64,000 bases of DNA. It comes from Vibrio viridaestus. GTDB taxonomy: Bacteria > Pseudomonadota > Gammaproteobacteria > Enterobacterales > Vibrionaceae. The notes under the pieces were generated by a model that saw only the letters and a list, made by a program, of their open reading frames with translations, searched no databases and was not told where the DNA came from. Location: positions 620,001 through 684,000 of the forward strand of contig NZ_RJVQ01000003.1 of NCBI RefSeq assembly GCF_003856525.1, given 5' to 3'. The position numbers were made by a program, and so were the translations under genes. This document shows positions 1-8,452 of this stretch, one piece after another. The number at the start of each line of letters is the position of its first letter. Within the stretch, counting starts at the first letter, position 1.

Positions 1-1559
1 GTGAGCTCGTTCGTGAGCGGATGCAATCGATAATGAATCATTGGTCTGAACAACCTGTGACTCTTCTTGATAACCCGCATCCCGACTGGGCAGTTGCTTT
101 GGGAGCTGTTGCTTATTTAAAAGCTAGACGTGGAGCGCAGTTAAAAATCGGCGGTGGATCTGCCCGTTCTTACTTCTTGCATCTGCAGGAAAACAAAAAA
201 AACAAAGCATTGTGTTTATTGGCTAAAGGATCAGAAGAGGGTCAGGAGGTCAGGCTAACAAGTCGTCGCTTTGCATTGACGTTGGATGAACCCGTTCGTT
301 TTAATCTTCTATCGACCACGGCAGACCAACTCAATCACAACGAAGATATCATAAATGGTCTGTTAACGAACGTCGATACGGATAACTTAAAACCCCTACC
401 GCCTTACATTACTGCATTAGCAAGTGATGCTGATCTTAACGTGGGTTCAACTCAGAAAAACAGGATCGAGGTTTATTTAGCGTCGCAACTGACCCCTGTA
501 GGAACTTTGCAACTCGAATGCGTGAGTACCGAAGATTCGGATAAACGCTGGATGCTTGAATTTGAGGTGAGAAAAACGCAATCAGACGAAGAAGCGAGTG
601 TGTCTAAACTACCAACACGCTTTCACGACGCAGCCGAGCAAGTCTCTAAATTGTACAGCGGTAACAAACAAAGTGCCGACGATTATTCAATTAAGACTTT
701 GAACAAAGACTTGGAAAAGATGTTGGGGAATAAAGAGGAGTGGGATCTTAATACTTCTCGGAGTTTGTTTGACGTTTTTATCCAAGGAAGAAAGCGTCGC
801 CGACGCTCAGAACTGCACGAACGCAGTTGGTTAAGAACAGCAGGCTTTTGCTTACGTCCTGGATTTGGCGATGCAACAGACCCGTGGCGGATCGATCAAG
901 TTTGGCAACTCTATCCTCAGCGGGTTCAATTTCAAACAAACCAAACCTGGAACGATTGGTGGACGTTCTGGCGGCGCATCGCTGGTGGACTAAACCAAGA
1001 ACAACAGGAAACCATACTGGCAGATATAGCAAAGTATCTCCATCCAGGTGCCACTAAGAATGGCAAACTCACCGATGATGCTAAGCTAAAAGGTTACGAA
1101 TCAATGGTTAGATTGTCAGCTTCTTTAGAACACCTTGAAGCCGAAGATAAAGTTTTACTGGCTACTTGGTTTATGAACAAAGCTCTTCGACATTCAACCT
1201 TCACGCAGCCACATTGGTGGGCGGTGGGACGACTATGCAGCCGTTCACCATTATACGGTAGCTTGCATAAATTAGTTCCTAAAGAGCAGATCGAACAATG
1301 GTTACCTAAGATCTTAGATGTGGATTGGAACTCAGAACAAATGGCCGCATTTGCCTGCGTAATGGTGAGTAGAAAAACTGGCGACCGAACCCGAGATATC
1401 TCAGATGCAAGTCGAGATAAGGTTCTTGCCAAACTAACCAGTTCAAAAGTGCCTGAATCATGGATAACACTGGTGACCGAGGTGGTTGAACTTGACGCTA
1501 ATGATTCGAAAAAGGCGTATGGAGAAAGCCTACCAAATGGACTGATGCTTTTGAAATAG
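1..1559 (+). CDS. Hsp70-family chaperone-like protein, C-terminal part (5' truncated)
   Basis: The frame is open through the left edge: in-frame codons for E-L-V-R-E-R precede the first Met at 21, so this is the last ~518 codons of a longer gene. Soon after the edge, NPHPDWAVALGA matches the end of the Hsp70/actin-type ATPase domain (conserved P-D-x-AVA-x-GA). The rest is a long C-terminal extension that does not resemble the DnaK substrate-binding domain. Its Trp-rich core, WNDWWTFWRRIAGGL, fits the DUF3731 region known from Hsp70-like proteins of Vibrio and relatives. A cytoplasmic ATP-dependent chaperone-type role is inferred from the family; its client is unknown. A stable hairpin follows the stop codon. 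The family call is fairly secure, the function is not. Confidence 0.8.
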   Translation, partial: ELVRERMQSIMNHWSEQPVTLLDNPHPDWAVALGAVAYLKARRGAQLKIGGGSARSYFLHLQENKKNKALCLLAKGSEEGQEVRLTSRRFALTLDEPVRFNLLSTTADQLNHNEDIINGLLTNVDTDNLKPLPPYITALASDADLNVGSTQKNRIEVYLASQLTPVGTLQLECVSTEDSDKRWMLEFEVRKTQSDEEASVSKLPTRFHDAAEQVSKLYSGNKQSADDYSIKTLNKDLEKMLGNKEEWDLNTSRSLFDVFIQGRKRRRRSELHERSWLRTAGFCLRPGFGDATDPWRIDQVWQLYPQRVQFQTNQTWNDWWTFWRRIAGGLNQEQQETILADIAKYLHPGATKNGKLTDDAKLKGYESMVRLSASLEHLEAEDKVLLATWFMNKALRHSTFTQPHWWAVGRLCSRSPLYGSLHKLVPKEQIEQWLPKILDVDWNSEQMAAFACVMVSRKTGDRTRDISDASRDKVLAKLTSSKVPESWITLVTEVVELDANDSKKAYGESLPNGLMLLK

Positions 1560-1574
1560 TGTTATTTTTTGACA

Positions 1575-1600
1575 GATACCACCTACGAATGGGTGGTATC
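1575..1600 (+). terminator. Hairpin terminator after the Hsp70-like gene
   Basis: A 9-bp perfect stem (GATACCACC / GGTGGTATC) with an 8-nt loop lies 16 bases after the stop codon and is followed by TTAATTT. The T-run is weak. It lies between two convergent genes and may act for the plus strand. Confidence 0.6.
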
Positions 1601-1629
1601 TTAATTTAATGTCGGTGTGATAACTAAAA

Positions 1630-2118
1630 TTAACCCTTCGCTAATTCGACCCACTGCCCTTCAGTAAGTGCATCTAAATCACTTGGTTTTAACGCAAACA
1701 TCGAATTAGGTGTGCCAGCTGCTGCCCAAATTTCATCATGAGCCTTGAGATCAGGGTCTAACACCGTAAACAGTTTCGTCTTGTGTGCAACCGGAGGCAC
1801 GCCACCTATCGCGTAACCAACATGCTCTCTCACGTAGTCGGCATCTGGTTTACTCAACTTTACGCCTAGTGCCTTTTCAACCTTTCGTACGTCAACCATA
1901 TTGGAACCGCTTGCCACAATCAGAACGGGCTCTTCCGACTTTTTGTTTTTAAAGATAAGAGATTTTGCAATTTGACCGATACTGCAACCGATTGATTCAG
2001 CAGCCTCTGCTGCAGTTCGAGTTGAAGATGTTAATTGTTTAACCTGAAATGCTTGCCCATGTTGTGCCAGAAAGTCCTGAACCTTTTGGGCTGACGATTT
2101 AAGTTCGCCTGATGACAT
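1630..2118 (-). CDS. YbaK/EbsC-family aminoacyl-tRNA editing protein
   Basis: A 162-residue single-domain protein of the YbaK/ProX editing superfamily, whose members hydrolyse misacylated tRNA (YbaK acts on Cys-tRNA-Pro) in the cytoplasm. Visible family features are the segment GQIAKSLIFKNK with the conserved lysine, VASGSNMVDVRKVEKALG, and the late glycine-rich YAIGGVPPVAHK that shapes the substrate pocket. Length is normal for a stand-alone editing domain. The C-terminal FALKPSDLDALT is also typical. Which tRNA it edits cannot be read from sequence, so YbaK versus YeaK/ProX subtype is left open. It is convergent with the Hsp70-like gene and stands alone. Confidence 0.85.
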   Translation of the reverse strand: MSSGELKSSAQKVQDFLAQHGQAFQVKQLTSSTRTAAEAAESIGCSIGQIAKSLIFKNKKSEEPVLIVASGSNMVDVRKVEKALGVKLSKPDADYVREHVGYAIGGVPPVAHKTKLFTVLDPDLKAHDEIWAAAGTPNSMFALKPSDLDALTEGQWVELAKG

Positions 2119-2181
2119 ACCTTTTCCTTAACCGTTTCATCAATGAACTTCAAATTATCAGCCTTACAAGCTAGCGTCTAG

Positions 2182-3351
2182 CTATTTGACGCAGTTACGC
2201 CCCATATCCTTGCCTTCATAAAGAGCTCTATCTGCCGCTCTCATTAGCTGTTTACTCTCTGAGAAACCCTGCTCGGTTGATGCGACTCCGATTGTAACAG
2301 TAATATTAATCTTACTTCCCCGGTAATCTATTGTCTTTTCAGCTATTAACATACGCAGTTTTTCCGCAATACTGAGAGCTGCTTTATAATCTGTTTCACT
2401 CAATATAAGACTGAATTCTTCACCGCCAACCCGTGCAAAACAATCTGTCTTCCGTATATTGTTCAACACGAGTTTTACAATCGATTGTAAAACGTTATCA
2501 CCAGCATCATGCCCATATTGATCATTAATACTCTTAAAATAATCAAAGTCTAAGGTGAGTAAACTGAGGTGTTTATTAGTTTCTAGCCGACATTGCTTTA
2601 ACTCATCATCAAGACGCTCGATAAAATAGCGCCGATTATAAGCCGACGTTAATGGATCTACCGTGGATTCTTTAATCAGTTTAAGCTCTAGCGATTTTTT
2701 TTCTGAAATGTCGATGAAAAAGCCGTCCCACCATGACGCATCAAATGTATCAACAGTTGGTAACGCATGTCCGTACACCCATTTGATTTGGTTTTGGATC
2801 TGGATGCGGAAATCGCATTGCCACTCAGAGCCAGACGTTATTGCTTTTTCCATACTTGCCTTAACACGTTCGATATCATCTTCGTGTATCACGCTGATAA
2901 TTTGCTTTGTTAGCTGCCTTTTAAGTACCTTTTTAATACAAAAGAACTCACTAGCCTGAGGAGAAACAAAGGTAAAAGTCCCCCGATGATCTTTATCAAC
3001 CTTATAGCGGAAGACAACAGCAGGTATAGAATGGATCAGCGAAAACAGTTGATCACATAAAAAGCGTCCTATGTATATGGGCTCATCTGTCTGTAGGTGA
3101 TGGGTTTTTCTAATTTCGCCGATTAAGGTTTGATTTTTTGCTTTTAGCGTCACGTCAATATGATTGCGTGTCTGCATGATTGCAGGCAATTGATCGGATT
3201 TGAACTTTACGGACTCATCATCAATGAAGCAGATATCTTTTAAAAATGAACTCAGATGTGTTCTTCCCTGGTTATCTCCCGAAGCAGATATAGCAAGGCC
3301 TTCCGCATCAAATAAAATTACGAGTTCACCGTCTCTCATTATGACATTCAC
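2182..3351 (-). CDS. PAS-GGDEF diguanylate cyclase
   Basis: A 389-residue cytoplasmic protein without obvious membrane segments. Residues ~1-100 are a PAS-like or unknown sensor region, ~105-225 a PAS domain (IPAVVFRYKVDK, FTFVSPQASEFF), and ~230-389 a GGDEF domain. The active-site motif is GGEEF at 309-313, a functional variant, so it should make cyclic di-GMP from two GTP. The sequence RKTD ends five residues before GGEEF, which is the spacing of the RxxD inhibitory I-site, so product feedback inhibition is likely. The metal-binding DFDYFKSIND segment is intact. It is transcribed alone from the region at 3352-3510. The signal is unknown. Confidence 0.9.
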   Translation of the reverse strand: MNVIMRDGELVILFDAEGLAISASGDNQGRTHLSSFLKDICFIDDESVKFKSDQLPAIMQTRNHIDVTLKAKNQTLIGEIRKTHHLQTDEPIYIGRFLCDQLFSLIHSIPAVVFRYKVDKDHRGTFTFVSPQASEFFCIKKVLKRQLTKQIISVIHEDDIERVKASMEKAITSGSEWQCDFRIQIQNQIKWVYGHALPTVDTFDASWWDGFFIDISEKKSLELKLIKESTVDPLTSAYNRRYFIERLDDELKQCRLETNKHLSLLTLDFDYFKSINDQYGHDAGDNVLQSIVKLVLNNIRKTDCFARVGGEEFSLILSETDYKAALSIAEKLRMLIAEKTIDYRGSKINITVTIGVASTEQGFSESKQLMRAADRALYEGKDMGRNCVK

Positions 3352-3454
3352 TCCACTTATGAATTAAAGTATTAATTCTTTTGTTAGTATACTGCAACTT
3401 CGACGGAAAAATGTGCCCCATCGATAAGAATTAGAGAAACACAAGTGTACAGAA

Positions 3455-3478
3455 GGCAATGATGGTTAAGTCATTGCC
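3455..3478 (-). terminator. Hairpin after queC
   Basis: A perfect 8-bp inverted repeat (GGCAATGA / TCATTGCC) with an 8-nt loop lies about 33 bases beyond the queC stop on the minus strand. There is no strong T-run, so it is a weak terminator or an mRNA-end stabiliser. Confidence 0.45.
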
Positions 3479-3510
3479 ATGCAAATTATTGATGAGCTAA
3501 ATGTCTGATA

Positions 3511-4194
3511 TTATTGCTTTGAAAGGAAAGATTTTAAGTAGGTTTCTTTATCTGCCAGATATTGTTCTAATCCTGCTCGACGAAGGTCACATGAAGGACA
3601 TTCTCCGCAACCATCACCAGGAATTCCGTTGTAACAAGTTAATGTTTTTTCTCGCACTAGATTCAAAGCGCCATAGTGATCAGCCATAGCCCATGTCTCA
3701 GCTTTGTTAAGCCACATAAGTGGTGTCACTATATCAAAAGTTCGATCCATACCTAAAACAAGAGCATTGTTGATGGCTTTAACAAACTCATCACGACAAT
3801 CAGGATAACCAGAAAAATCCGTCTCACAAACTCCCGTAATGACAGACTCTGCCCCTATTTGATAGGCATAAATACCAGCCAAGGTAAGAAACAGGATATT
3901 ACGGCCAGGAACAAACGAATTGGGTAATCCATTGTCCTGAAGCTCATGAGATACTGGAATCTCTGCCCGCGTTAATGAACTGATAGCGAGCTCATTTAAC
4001 AGCGATACATCCATCACCTTATGTGCTGCTACTCCAAGTTCTTTTGCGAGATTTTGAGCGATTTCGACTTCAAGTTTATGACGTTGTCCATAATCAAATG
4101 TTATCGCATGTACCTCATCATATTCGCGTAAAGCTTTAACCAGACACGTGGTTGAATCCTGACCACCACTAAATACGACGACTGCTTTCTTCAT
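3511..4194 (-). CDS. queC: 7-cyano-7-deazaguanine synthase
   Basis: Converts 7-carboxy-7-deazaguanine plus ammonia and ATP to preQ0, a step of queuosine tRNA modification in the cytoplasm. The N-terminal PP-loop SGGQDS (residues 9-14) is the ATP pyrophosphatase signature. The zinc site is four cysteines at 187, 196, 199 and 202 (C-x8-C-x2-C-x2-C). The 227-residue length is normal. The ATG at 4194 is preceded by AAGGAG. The gene lies 9 bases after the queE stop, so the two form an operon that supplies consecutive pathway steps. Confidence 0.97.
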   Translation of the reverse strand: MKKAVVVFSGGQDSTTCLVKALREYDEVHAITFDYGQRHKLEVEIAQNLAKELGVAAHKVMDVSLLNELAISSLTRAEIPVSHELQDNGLPNSFVPGRNILFLTLAGIYAYQIGAESVITGVCETDFSGYPDCRDEFVKAINNALVLGMDRTFDIVTPLMWLNKAETWAMADHYGALNLVREKTLTCYNGIPGDGCGECPSCDLRRAGLEQYLADKETYLKSFLSKQ

Positions 4195-4203
4195 ATCTAC
4201 TCC

Positions 4204-4881
4204 TTACGCGATATTCAAATATTTGTGGGTCTGAATAGACAGACGCCAATTACGTTCTATACAAGTATCGATACAAAGTTTTGTTGCTCTGCTTTTTTGG
4301 CTGATTGGTTGAAGTGAAATTTCAACACCTTTCTTGAGGTTAACTCCAGCGAGTAATACATCTAGTTGTTCGATATCTTTTTCTGTACCAACGGGATGTT
4401 TAATCTCGTTAGCTCTTTCTAATGCTTGCGGTAATACAGGTAGCTTGCCTTTCATTGCAATCTTAGGTGACACTGTCACCCATGTATCAGGTGTAACTTT
4501 CACCTCAGAAGTACCACTGGTTTCGATTTGACAGCGACATCCTATATTTTCAAATGCCTGGGTCAACGCAACCAAGTCGTAGATACACGGCTCTCCGCCA
4601 GTAATAACAATATGTTTCGCAATAAACCCTTTTTCCCGATAAACTTCTACTAATTCAGGTGCTGAAATGGAAGTCCAAGTAGGAGAATCTTCTTGTTTAA
4701 GTAGAATATCGCCTATTACCCTCTCATCATCAGGTCGCGCGTCCCACGTTTGTTTGGTATCACACCAAGCACATCCAACTGGACATACCTGCAAACGAAT
4801 AAACACGGATGGAACACCTGTAAAAACGCCTTCTCCCTGAATCGTTTCAAACATCTCATTCAGTTTGTAGTATCTAATCAA
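4204..4881 (-). CDS. queE: 7-carboxy-7-deazaguanine synthase (radical SAM)
   Basis: A radical SAM enzyme that contracts the ring of carboxy-tetrahydropterin to 7-carboxy-7-deazaguanine, the step before QueC. The cluster ligands are Cys33, Cys37 and Cys40 in CPVGCAWCD (CX3CX2C), which identifies the family together with NEMFETIQGEG at the N-terminus and HIVITGGEP. The only start that keeps the conserved YKLNEMFETIQ intact is a TTG at 4881, with AGGCGG 9 bases upstream, so initiation is probably inefficient or regulated. The 5' leader carries an interesting inverted-repeat pair (see separate entry). It is the first gene of a queE-queC operon. Confidence 0.95.
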   Translation of the reverse strand: MIRYYKLNEMFETIQGEGVFTGVPSVFIRLQVCPVGCAWCDTKQTWDARPDDERVIGDILLKQEDSPTWTSISAPELVEVYREKGFIAKHIVITGGEPCIYDLVALTQAFENIGCRCQIETSGTSEVKVTPDTWVTVSPKIAMKGKLPVLPQALERANEIKHPVGTEKDIEQLDVLLAGVNLKKGVEISLQPISQKSRATKLCIDTCIERNWRLSIQTHKYLNIA

Positions 4882-4890
4882 AACTTATTA

Positions 4891-4936
4891 CCGCCTATCG
4901 GGATTAACGGGCTGAGACCTTAATCCAACTACCCGT
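4891..4936 (-). promoter_or_regulatory. Structured queE leader with two overlapping inverted repeats
   Basis: Read on the minus strand, ACGGG (4936-4932) can pair with CCCGT (4911-4907), and GGATTA (4926-4921), which lies in that loop, can pair with TAATCC (4906-4901). The arms interleave as in a pseudoknot. The second stem ends four bases before the probable ribosome binding site AGGCGG (4896-4891) of the TTG-started queE. It does not match the preQ1-I consensus I know. The two stems may be mutually exclusive instead of simultaneous. A regulatory role is inference from position and structure only. Confidence 0.35.
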
Positions 4937-5047
4937 CAAGATCAATTGAAAACACGTTATTAACGTAATTTTAGTGCTTATCGGCGTCAAGTTACGTTAC
5001 ACTCAACAATTAAATTATTTTATAGATCGAAACAAAACGGCGACCCT

Positions 5048-5857
5048 ATGTATAAACTAATAGCTATTGATATTGATGGTACCTTGCTTAACAGTAAGCG
5101 AGAGTTAACGAAGGAAACCAAGGATGCAATAACCGAAGCGCGATCTCAGGGCGTTAAAGTTATATTAGCATCCGGCAGACCAATTGCAGGAATGCGTAAA
5201 CAGCTTGATGCATTAAATATAAATAGTGACGATGACTATGTGATTCACTTTAACGGATCCGTTGTCGAAACCGCAGGAACAGGCAAGGTTATTCATTCCG
5301 AAATACTAACAGGTGCAGATGCAAAACTGGTTGCTGAACTGGCTAAACAACTCAATGTTAACACCCATGCCTTTAGTCAATCATTAGGGCTTATTACGCC
5401 AAAAGAAAGTAAATATACAACCGTTGAATCAACTATCAATAATATCGAATTACATGAAATGGATTTTGGGTCTCTTAGTGACGATCACACAATCATTAAA
5501 GCGATGATAGTTGACGAACCACAGCAGCTAGATGAGGCGATCGCGCAACTGCCACCGGAACTCTATGAAAAATATACGATAGTGAAAAGTGCTGATTATT
5601 TTCTTGAATTTCTGAACCCTAAAAGTAATAAAGGTCTTGCGGTTAAGAAGCTCGCTGAAGCACTTAACATTCCACAGGAACAAGTAATGTGCATCGGAGA
5701 TGCGGGTAATGACAAACACATGGTAGCGTATGCCGGTATGGGTGTGGCTATGGGAAATGCCATGGAAGAAACTAAAGCAGTTGCAAATTATATTACGGGG
5801 ACAAATGACGAAAACGGCGTCGCACAAGCCATCAATAAATTTGTCTTGGGCAAATAA
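5048..5857 (+). CDS. yidA: Cof-type HAD sugar phosphatase YidA
   Basis: A 269-residue HAD-superfamily phosphatase. Motif I is DIDGTLL near residue 8 (nucleophile Asp and acid Asp), motif II is the ASGRP segment, motif III is the Lys in KSNKGLAVKKL, and motif IV is GDAGNDKHMV. The large C2B cap lies between motifs II and III. Length and the sequence EKYTIVKSADYFLEFL closely match E. coli YidA, which dephosphorylates sugar phosphates in vitro. Its physiological substrate is unsettled. It is divergent from queE across 166 bases and convergent with the next gene, with a 6-base gap. Confidence 0.9.
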   Translation: MYKLIAIDIDGTLLNSKRELTKETKDAITEARSQGVKVILASGRPIAGMRKQLDALNINSDDDYVIHFNGSVVETAGTGKVIHSEILTGADAKLVAELAKQLNVNTHAFSQSLGLITPKESKYTTVESTINNIELHEMDFGSLSDDHTIIKAMIVDEPQQLDEAIAQLPPELYEKYTIVKSADYFLEFLNPKSNKGLAVKKLAEALNIPQEQVMCIGDAGNDKHMVAYAGMGVAMGNAMEETKAVANYITGTNDENGVAQAINKFVLGK

Positions 5858-5863
5858 CCCCCA

Positions 5864-6337
5864 TTAAAGTGATTTTCTCAGCCAGTGGATGTGATGTGAG
5901 AAACCAATCGACTCATATACTTCCACGGCTGTTTTATTGAAAGCCCACACTTCAACGAAAATTTGTTTCACGCCGTAATCTTTAAGTTCCTTTTCGATAC
6001 GCGTTAACAGTTTTTTACCAATCCCCTGACTCCTGTATTTCGGTAATACGTACAACTCATCGATACTTCCCATGAATATAGGTTTGCTTACTGTTGAAGA
6101 CCACTCAGAGAAATGGGCTGTGACAAATCCAACGATCTCACCATCAATTATTGCGCAATAGACCAAGCCATCTGGCTGCTCAATATATTGCTTTATATCT
6201 TTTTCACTACAAATTTCGTCTGCTGTTTTAAAAAAATCCGGTTCAGCTTGATGATGTTCGTCATGAAGCTGATACATTAAGCGCTTTAAAGCTTTAACAT
6301 CACGCGCAGTAGCAAGAGTTAAAATGAGTGCTTCCAT
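5864..6337 (-). CDS. GNAT-family N-acetyltransferase
   Basis: A 157-residue GNAT fold protein. The acetyl-CoA pyrophosphate-binding signature RSQGIGKKLL (Q/RxxGxG/A) is intact at about residues 103-112, preceded by the beta-strand IDELYVLPKY and followed by FNKTAVEVYESIGF, the usual C-terminal part. The substrate cannot be predicted. It stands alone between yidA (convergent) and the NqrM-like gene (divergent). Confidence 0.85.
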   Translation of the reverse strand: MEALILTLATARDVKALKRLMYQLHDEHHQAEPDFFKTADEICSEKDIKQYIEQPDGLVYCAIIDGEIVGFVTAHFSEWSSTVSKPIFMGSIDELYVLPKYRSQGIGKKLLTRIEKELKDYGVKQIFVEVWAFNKTAVEVYESIGFSHHIHWLRKSL

Positions 6338-6539
6338 AGGGTTAGAAGAATAGTAGGTATTTGAGTCAGTGTAATTCAGCTATTTGAAAAATTAAAATAG
6401 AATTTTTGTTTTTCAACATTCAGTTATAGTGCATTAAATGTAAGCTTTCATCAAAATGAGATGAGAGTAAACTTAAAGTGAGAGTCTTTTGTATACGAAT
6501 TTGCTAAAATATAGCATATGCAAAATATGAGGTTATAAA

Positions 6540-6746
6540 ATGACTATTCTTATCTGCTTTTTGATTTTTCTTTGTGTAATCGTGATGATGGCAATTGGTG
6601 TTTTGATGAAGCGTAATGCAATTCAAGGAAGTTGTGGTGGCCTAAGCTCAATCGACATAGAGCGCGTCTGTAACTGCGAAACGGTTTGTGAGGAGCACTC
6701 CCAAAAGCTATACCAAATTACAGAACCAGAGCAAAAGAATAACTGA
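6540..6746 (+). CDS. NqrM-like small membrane protein (DUF539)
   Basis: A 68-residue protein with one N-terminal transmembrane segment (about residues 3-22), followed by GSCGGL (Cys32) and CNCETVC (Cys44, 46, 50). This pattern of cysteines after a single helix matches NqrM, which is needed to mature Na+-translocating NADH:quinone reductase by delivering iron for the cluster between NqrD and NqrE. In vibrios nqrM normally follows apbE near nqrF; here no nqr or apbE gene is in the window. It could be a relocated nqrM or a second copy. A strong hairpin terminator follows. Confidence 0.75.
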   Translation: MTILICFLIFLCVIVMMAIGVLMKRNAIQGSCGGLSSIDIERVCNCETVCEEHSQKLYQITEPEQKNN

Positions 6747-6764
6747 TTAAAGCGCTGATAATAG

Positions 6765-6794
6765 AATACCTGAACTTTTAGAAGTTCAGGTATT
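6765..6794. terminator. Bidirectional hairpin terminator
   Basis: A perfect 13-bp stem (AATACCTGAACTT / AAGTTCAGGTATT) with a 4-nt loop sits between the convergent NqrM-like and DUF2947-like genes and can serve both. Confidence 0.75.
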
Positions 6795-6801
6795 AAGCCG
6801 G

Positions 6802-7275
6802 TTATTCTTTTGACCCTAATTTAACTTTGCCGCTTTCTTTGAACCATAAAGCTTGGTTTCTTCTGCGCCCAAGCAATATCGGCCCATCATCATAAAAGAG
6901 AAAGTTTTTCCAATATTGACGAAAAACGCTCCACTTGGTTTCGATGATATTGTACTTTTCATAGCAAAAATAGACAGTGACATCATCCTGCCAATCAATA
7001 AGTTCTAGAATCTCGAATGGTAAAGATTCATCATCAGATTCCCATTGTGGCATCCAATCGATTTCTGAACTCCAGTTCTGAGCTTTCATTGGCCAATCGT
7101 CACTAGCTAATCGTTCGGAATCAGGACTCGTGCTGCTGATGTTCTCTTTCCAAAATTGAGCCGATCTTGCCTGACTCATCGGTTTAATTTGAGCTTGGAT
7201 ATCTTCAGGTACAGGCATTGAAGAATGATTAAATATCCACTTTCTTGCATATTCGCTAAGCGATATGTACGACAT
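6802..7275 (-). CDS. DUF2947-like protein
   Basis: A 157-residue soluble protein, acidic and rich in Trp (WMPQWESDDE, DWPMKAQNW), without signal peptide or membrane segment. From memory it fits the DUF2947 family found in Vibrio and neighbours; no biochemical role is known to me. The start at 7275 has GAGGAAATAT directly upstream. It lies 12 bases downstream of the HD phosphohydrolase gene in the same direction, so it is probably the last gene of a rimJ-HD-DUF2947 operon. Confidence 0.65.
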   Translation of the reverse strand: MSYISLSEYARKWIFNHSSMPVPEDIQAQIKPMSQARSAQFWKENISSTSPDSERLASDDWPMKAQNWSSEIDWMPQWESDDESLPFEILELIDWQDDVTVYFCYEKYNIIETKWSVFRQYWKNFLFYDDGPILLGRRRNQALWFKESGKVKLGSKE

Positions 7276-7287
7276 ATATTTCCTCAG

Positions 7288-7875
7288 TTACTGCAGCCAG
7301 CCTTTAAACGCTGCATTTTCAATAAGTTCTTTTGTATATTGCCAAAGTGAGTCAGAAGCGTAACCAATTCGCGCATTTATCGAAAGAACCTGTTCTTTGC
7401 GTACGCCGTTTTCCTGCCAACTTTTACCTTCGTTATGATAATTCAGCATAATTGGCGCCAACCTATCTAACGCTTTTGCGAATTTTGCGTCATTGGACTC
7501 TGCGGCTTCGAACTCATGCCAGAGCGCTTCAAATTGCTGAGCCTGATCTTCTGGAAGTAAACCAAAAATACGCTTAGCCGCTTGCTGTTCTTTTTCTTCT
7601 TGAGCTTTACGAGCCGCAATGTCGTACACCAAGACGTCACCAGCATCAATCTCTACGACGTCATGTATTAATAACATTTTGACAACTCGGGCAATATCAA
7701 CTTCGAAATCTGCATGCTCTGCTAGAATAAGGGCCATCAATGCGACTTGCCAACTGTGCTCTGCGCTGTTTTCGGCACGCCCTTCGGCTGACTTCACCTT
7801 ACTTTTACGCAATACAGACTTTAGTTTATCGATTTCAATGATTAGATTTAGCTGACTCTCTAGTCGAGTGCTCAT
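7288..7875 (-). CDS. HD-domain phosphohydrolase (YfbR/HDDC2 type)
   Basis: A 195-residue HD-superfamily metal-dependent phosphohydrolase. The H...HD...D set is visible: SAEHSWQVALMAL (first His), LLIHDVVEIDAGD (HD pair) and AKALDRLAPIML (last Asp). Relatives such as YfbR are 5'-deoxynucleotidases; substrate here is inferred only. The frame can extend to a TTG at 7890, but the ATG at 7875 overlaps the rimJ stop as TAATG, which signals translational coupling, so I use that start. DUF2947-like gene follows. Confidence 0.85.
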   Translation of the reverse strand: MSTRLESQLNLIIEIDKLKSVLRKSKVKSAEGRAENSAEHSWQVALMALILAEHADFEVDIARVVKMLLIHDVVEIDAGDVLVYDIAARKAQEEKEQQAAKRIFGLLPEDQAQQFEALWHEFEAAESNDAKFAKALDRLAPIMLNYHNEGKSWQENGVRKEQVLSINARIGYASDSLWQYTKELIENAAFKGWLQ

Positions 7876-8438
7876 TAATATTCTGTCCAACTCGTATTTT
7901 TAAATGACATTAAAATATGGTCTTCCCATTTACCATCAATCAGAAGGTACTCTTCTGCTTTTCCCTCTCGGATAAAACCGACCCGCTTTAAGACGGCAGC
8001 GCTTTTACTGTTTCTCGGCATGTAAGCAGCAGAAATTCGGTGCATATTCTGTCTATCAAACATAAAATGACAAGCCAGTCTAAGTGCGGTCGTCATCACT
8101 CCCCTACCTTGTACATTTTGCGCCAGAGAGTAGCCAACATTACAAGAATAAACAGGAAATCGTGTCACTTGGCTAAACGATATTGTGCCCAGCATTTCTT
8201 CTGTGTTGGCATCGACAATCAGTAAATAGTAGCCCAGAGCCAAGTTATGCAATTCATGCAGTTTGATCAGTCTCTGTTTCCAGGTATTAAGCATAAAAAA
8301 CTCGGGATCTCTGGTAGGCTCCCAAGGCTTTAAGAATTCTTTATTATTCTTAAAATACTCAACAATCATTTCAGCATCATCCACACGGGACGTTCTGACC
8401 ACAATATTCCCTTCTTTTACAAAGACCTGATCAACCAT
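7875..8438 (-). CDS. rimJ: RimJ-like ribosomal-protein-alanine N-acetyltransferase
   Basis: A 187-residue GNAT protein of the RimJ/RimL group. It shares with E. coli RimJ the N-terminal EFLKPWEPTRD, the acetyl-CoA loop QGRGVMTTAL, HRISAAYMPRNSKSAAVLKRVGF and the C-terminal YLLIDGKWEDH. RimJ acetylates the N-terminal alanine of ribosomal protein S5. It overlaps the HD gene by one base (TAATG) and lies 14 bases downstream of tyrR in the same direction. Confidence 0.85.
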   Translation of the reverse strand: MVDQVFVKEGNIVVRTSRVDDAEMIVEYFKNNKEFLKPWEPTRDPEFFMLNTWKQRLIKLHELHNLALGYYLLIVDANTEEMLGTISFSQVTRFPVYSCNVGYSLAQNVQGRGVMTTALRLACHFMFDRQNMHRISAAYMPRNSKSAAVLKRVGFIREGKAEEYLLIDGKWEDHILMSFKNTSWTEY

Positions 8439-8452
8439 ACGTACATACCTTA

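Noticed and set aside
21-60. Gene start at 21 for the Hsp70-like protein
   Set aside because: The frame continues upstream to the edge and the visible part begins inside the ATPase domain, so the start is outside the window.
3501-3689. Small plus-strand ORF overlapping queC
   Set aside because: It lies inside the 3' end of queC in another frame and has no family resemblance; shadow ORF.
4882-4940. Canonical preQ1-I riboswitch upstream of queE
   Set aside because: The sequence lacks the known P1 plus A-rich tail consensus; I report only an undefined structured leader.
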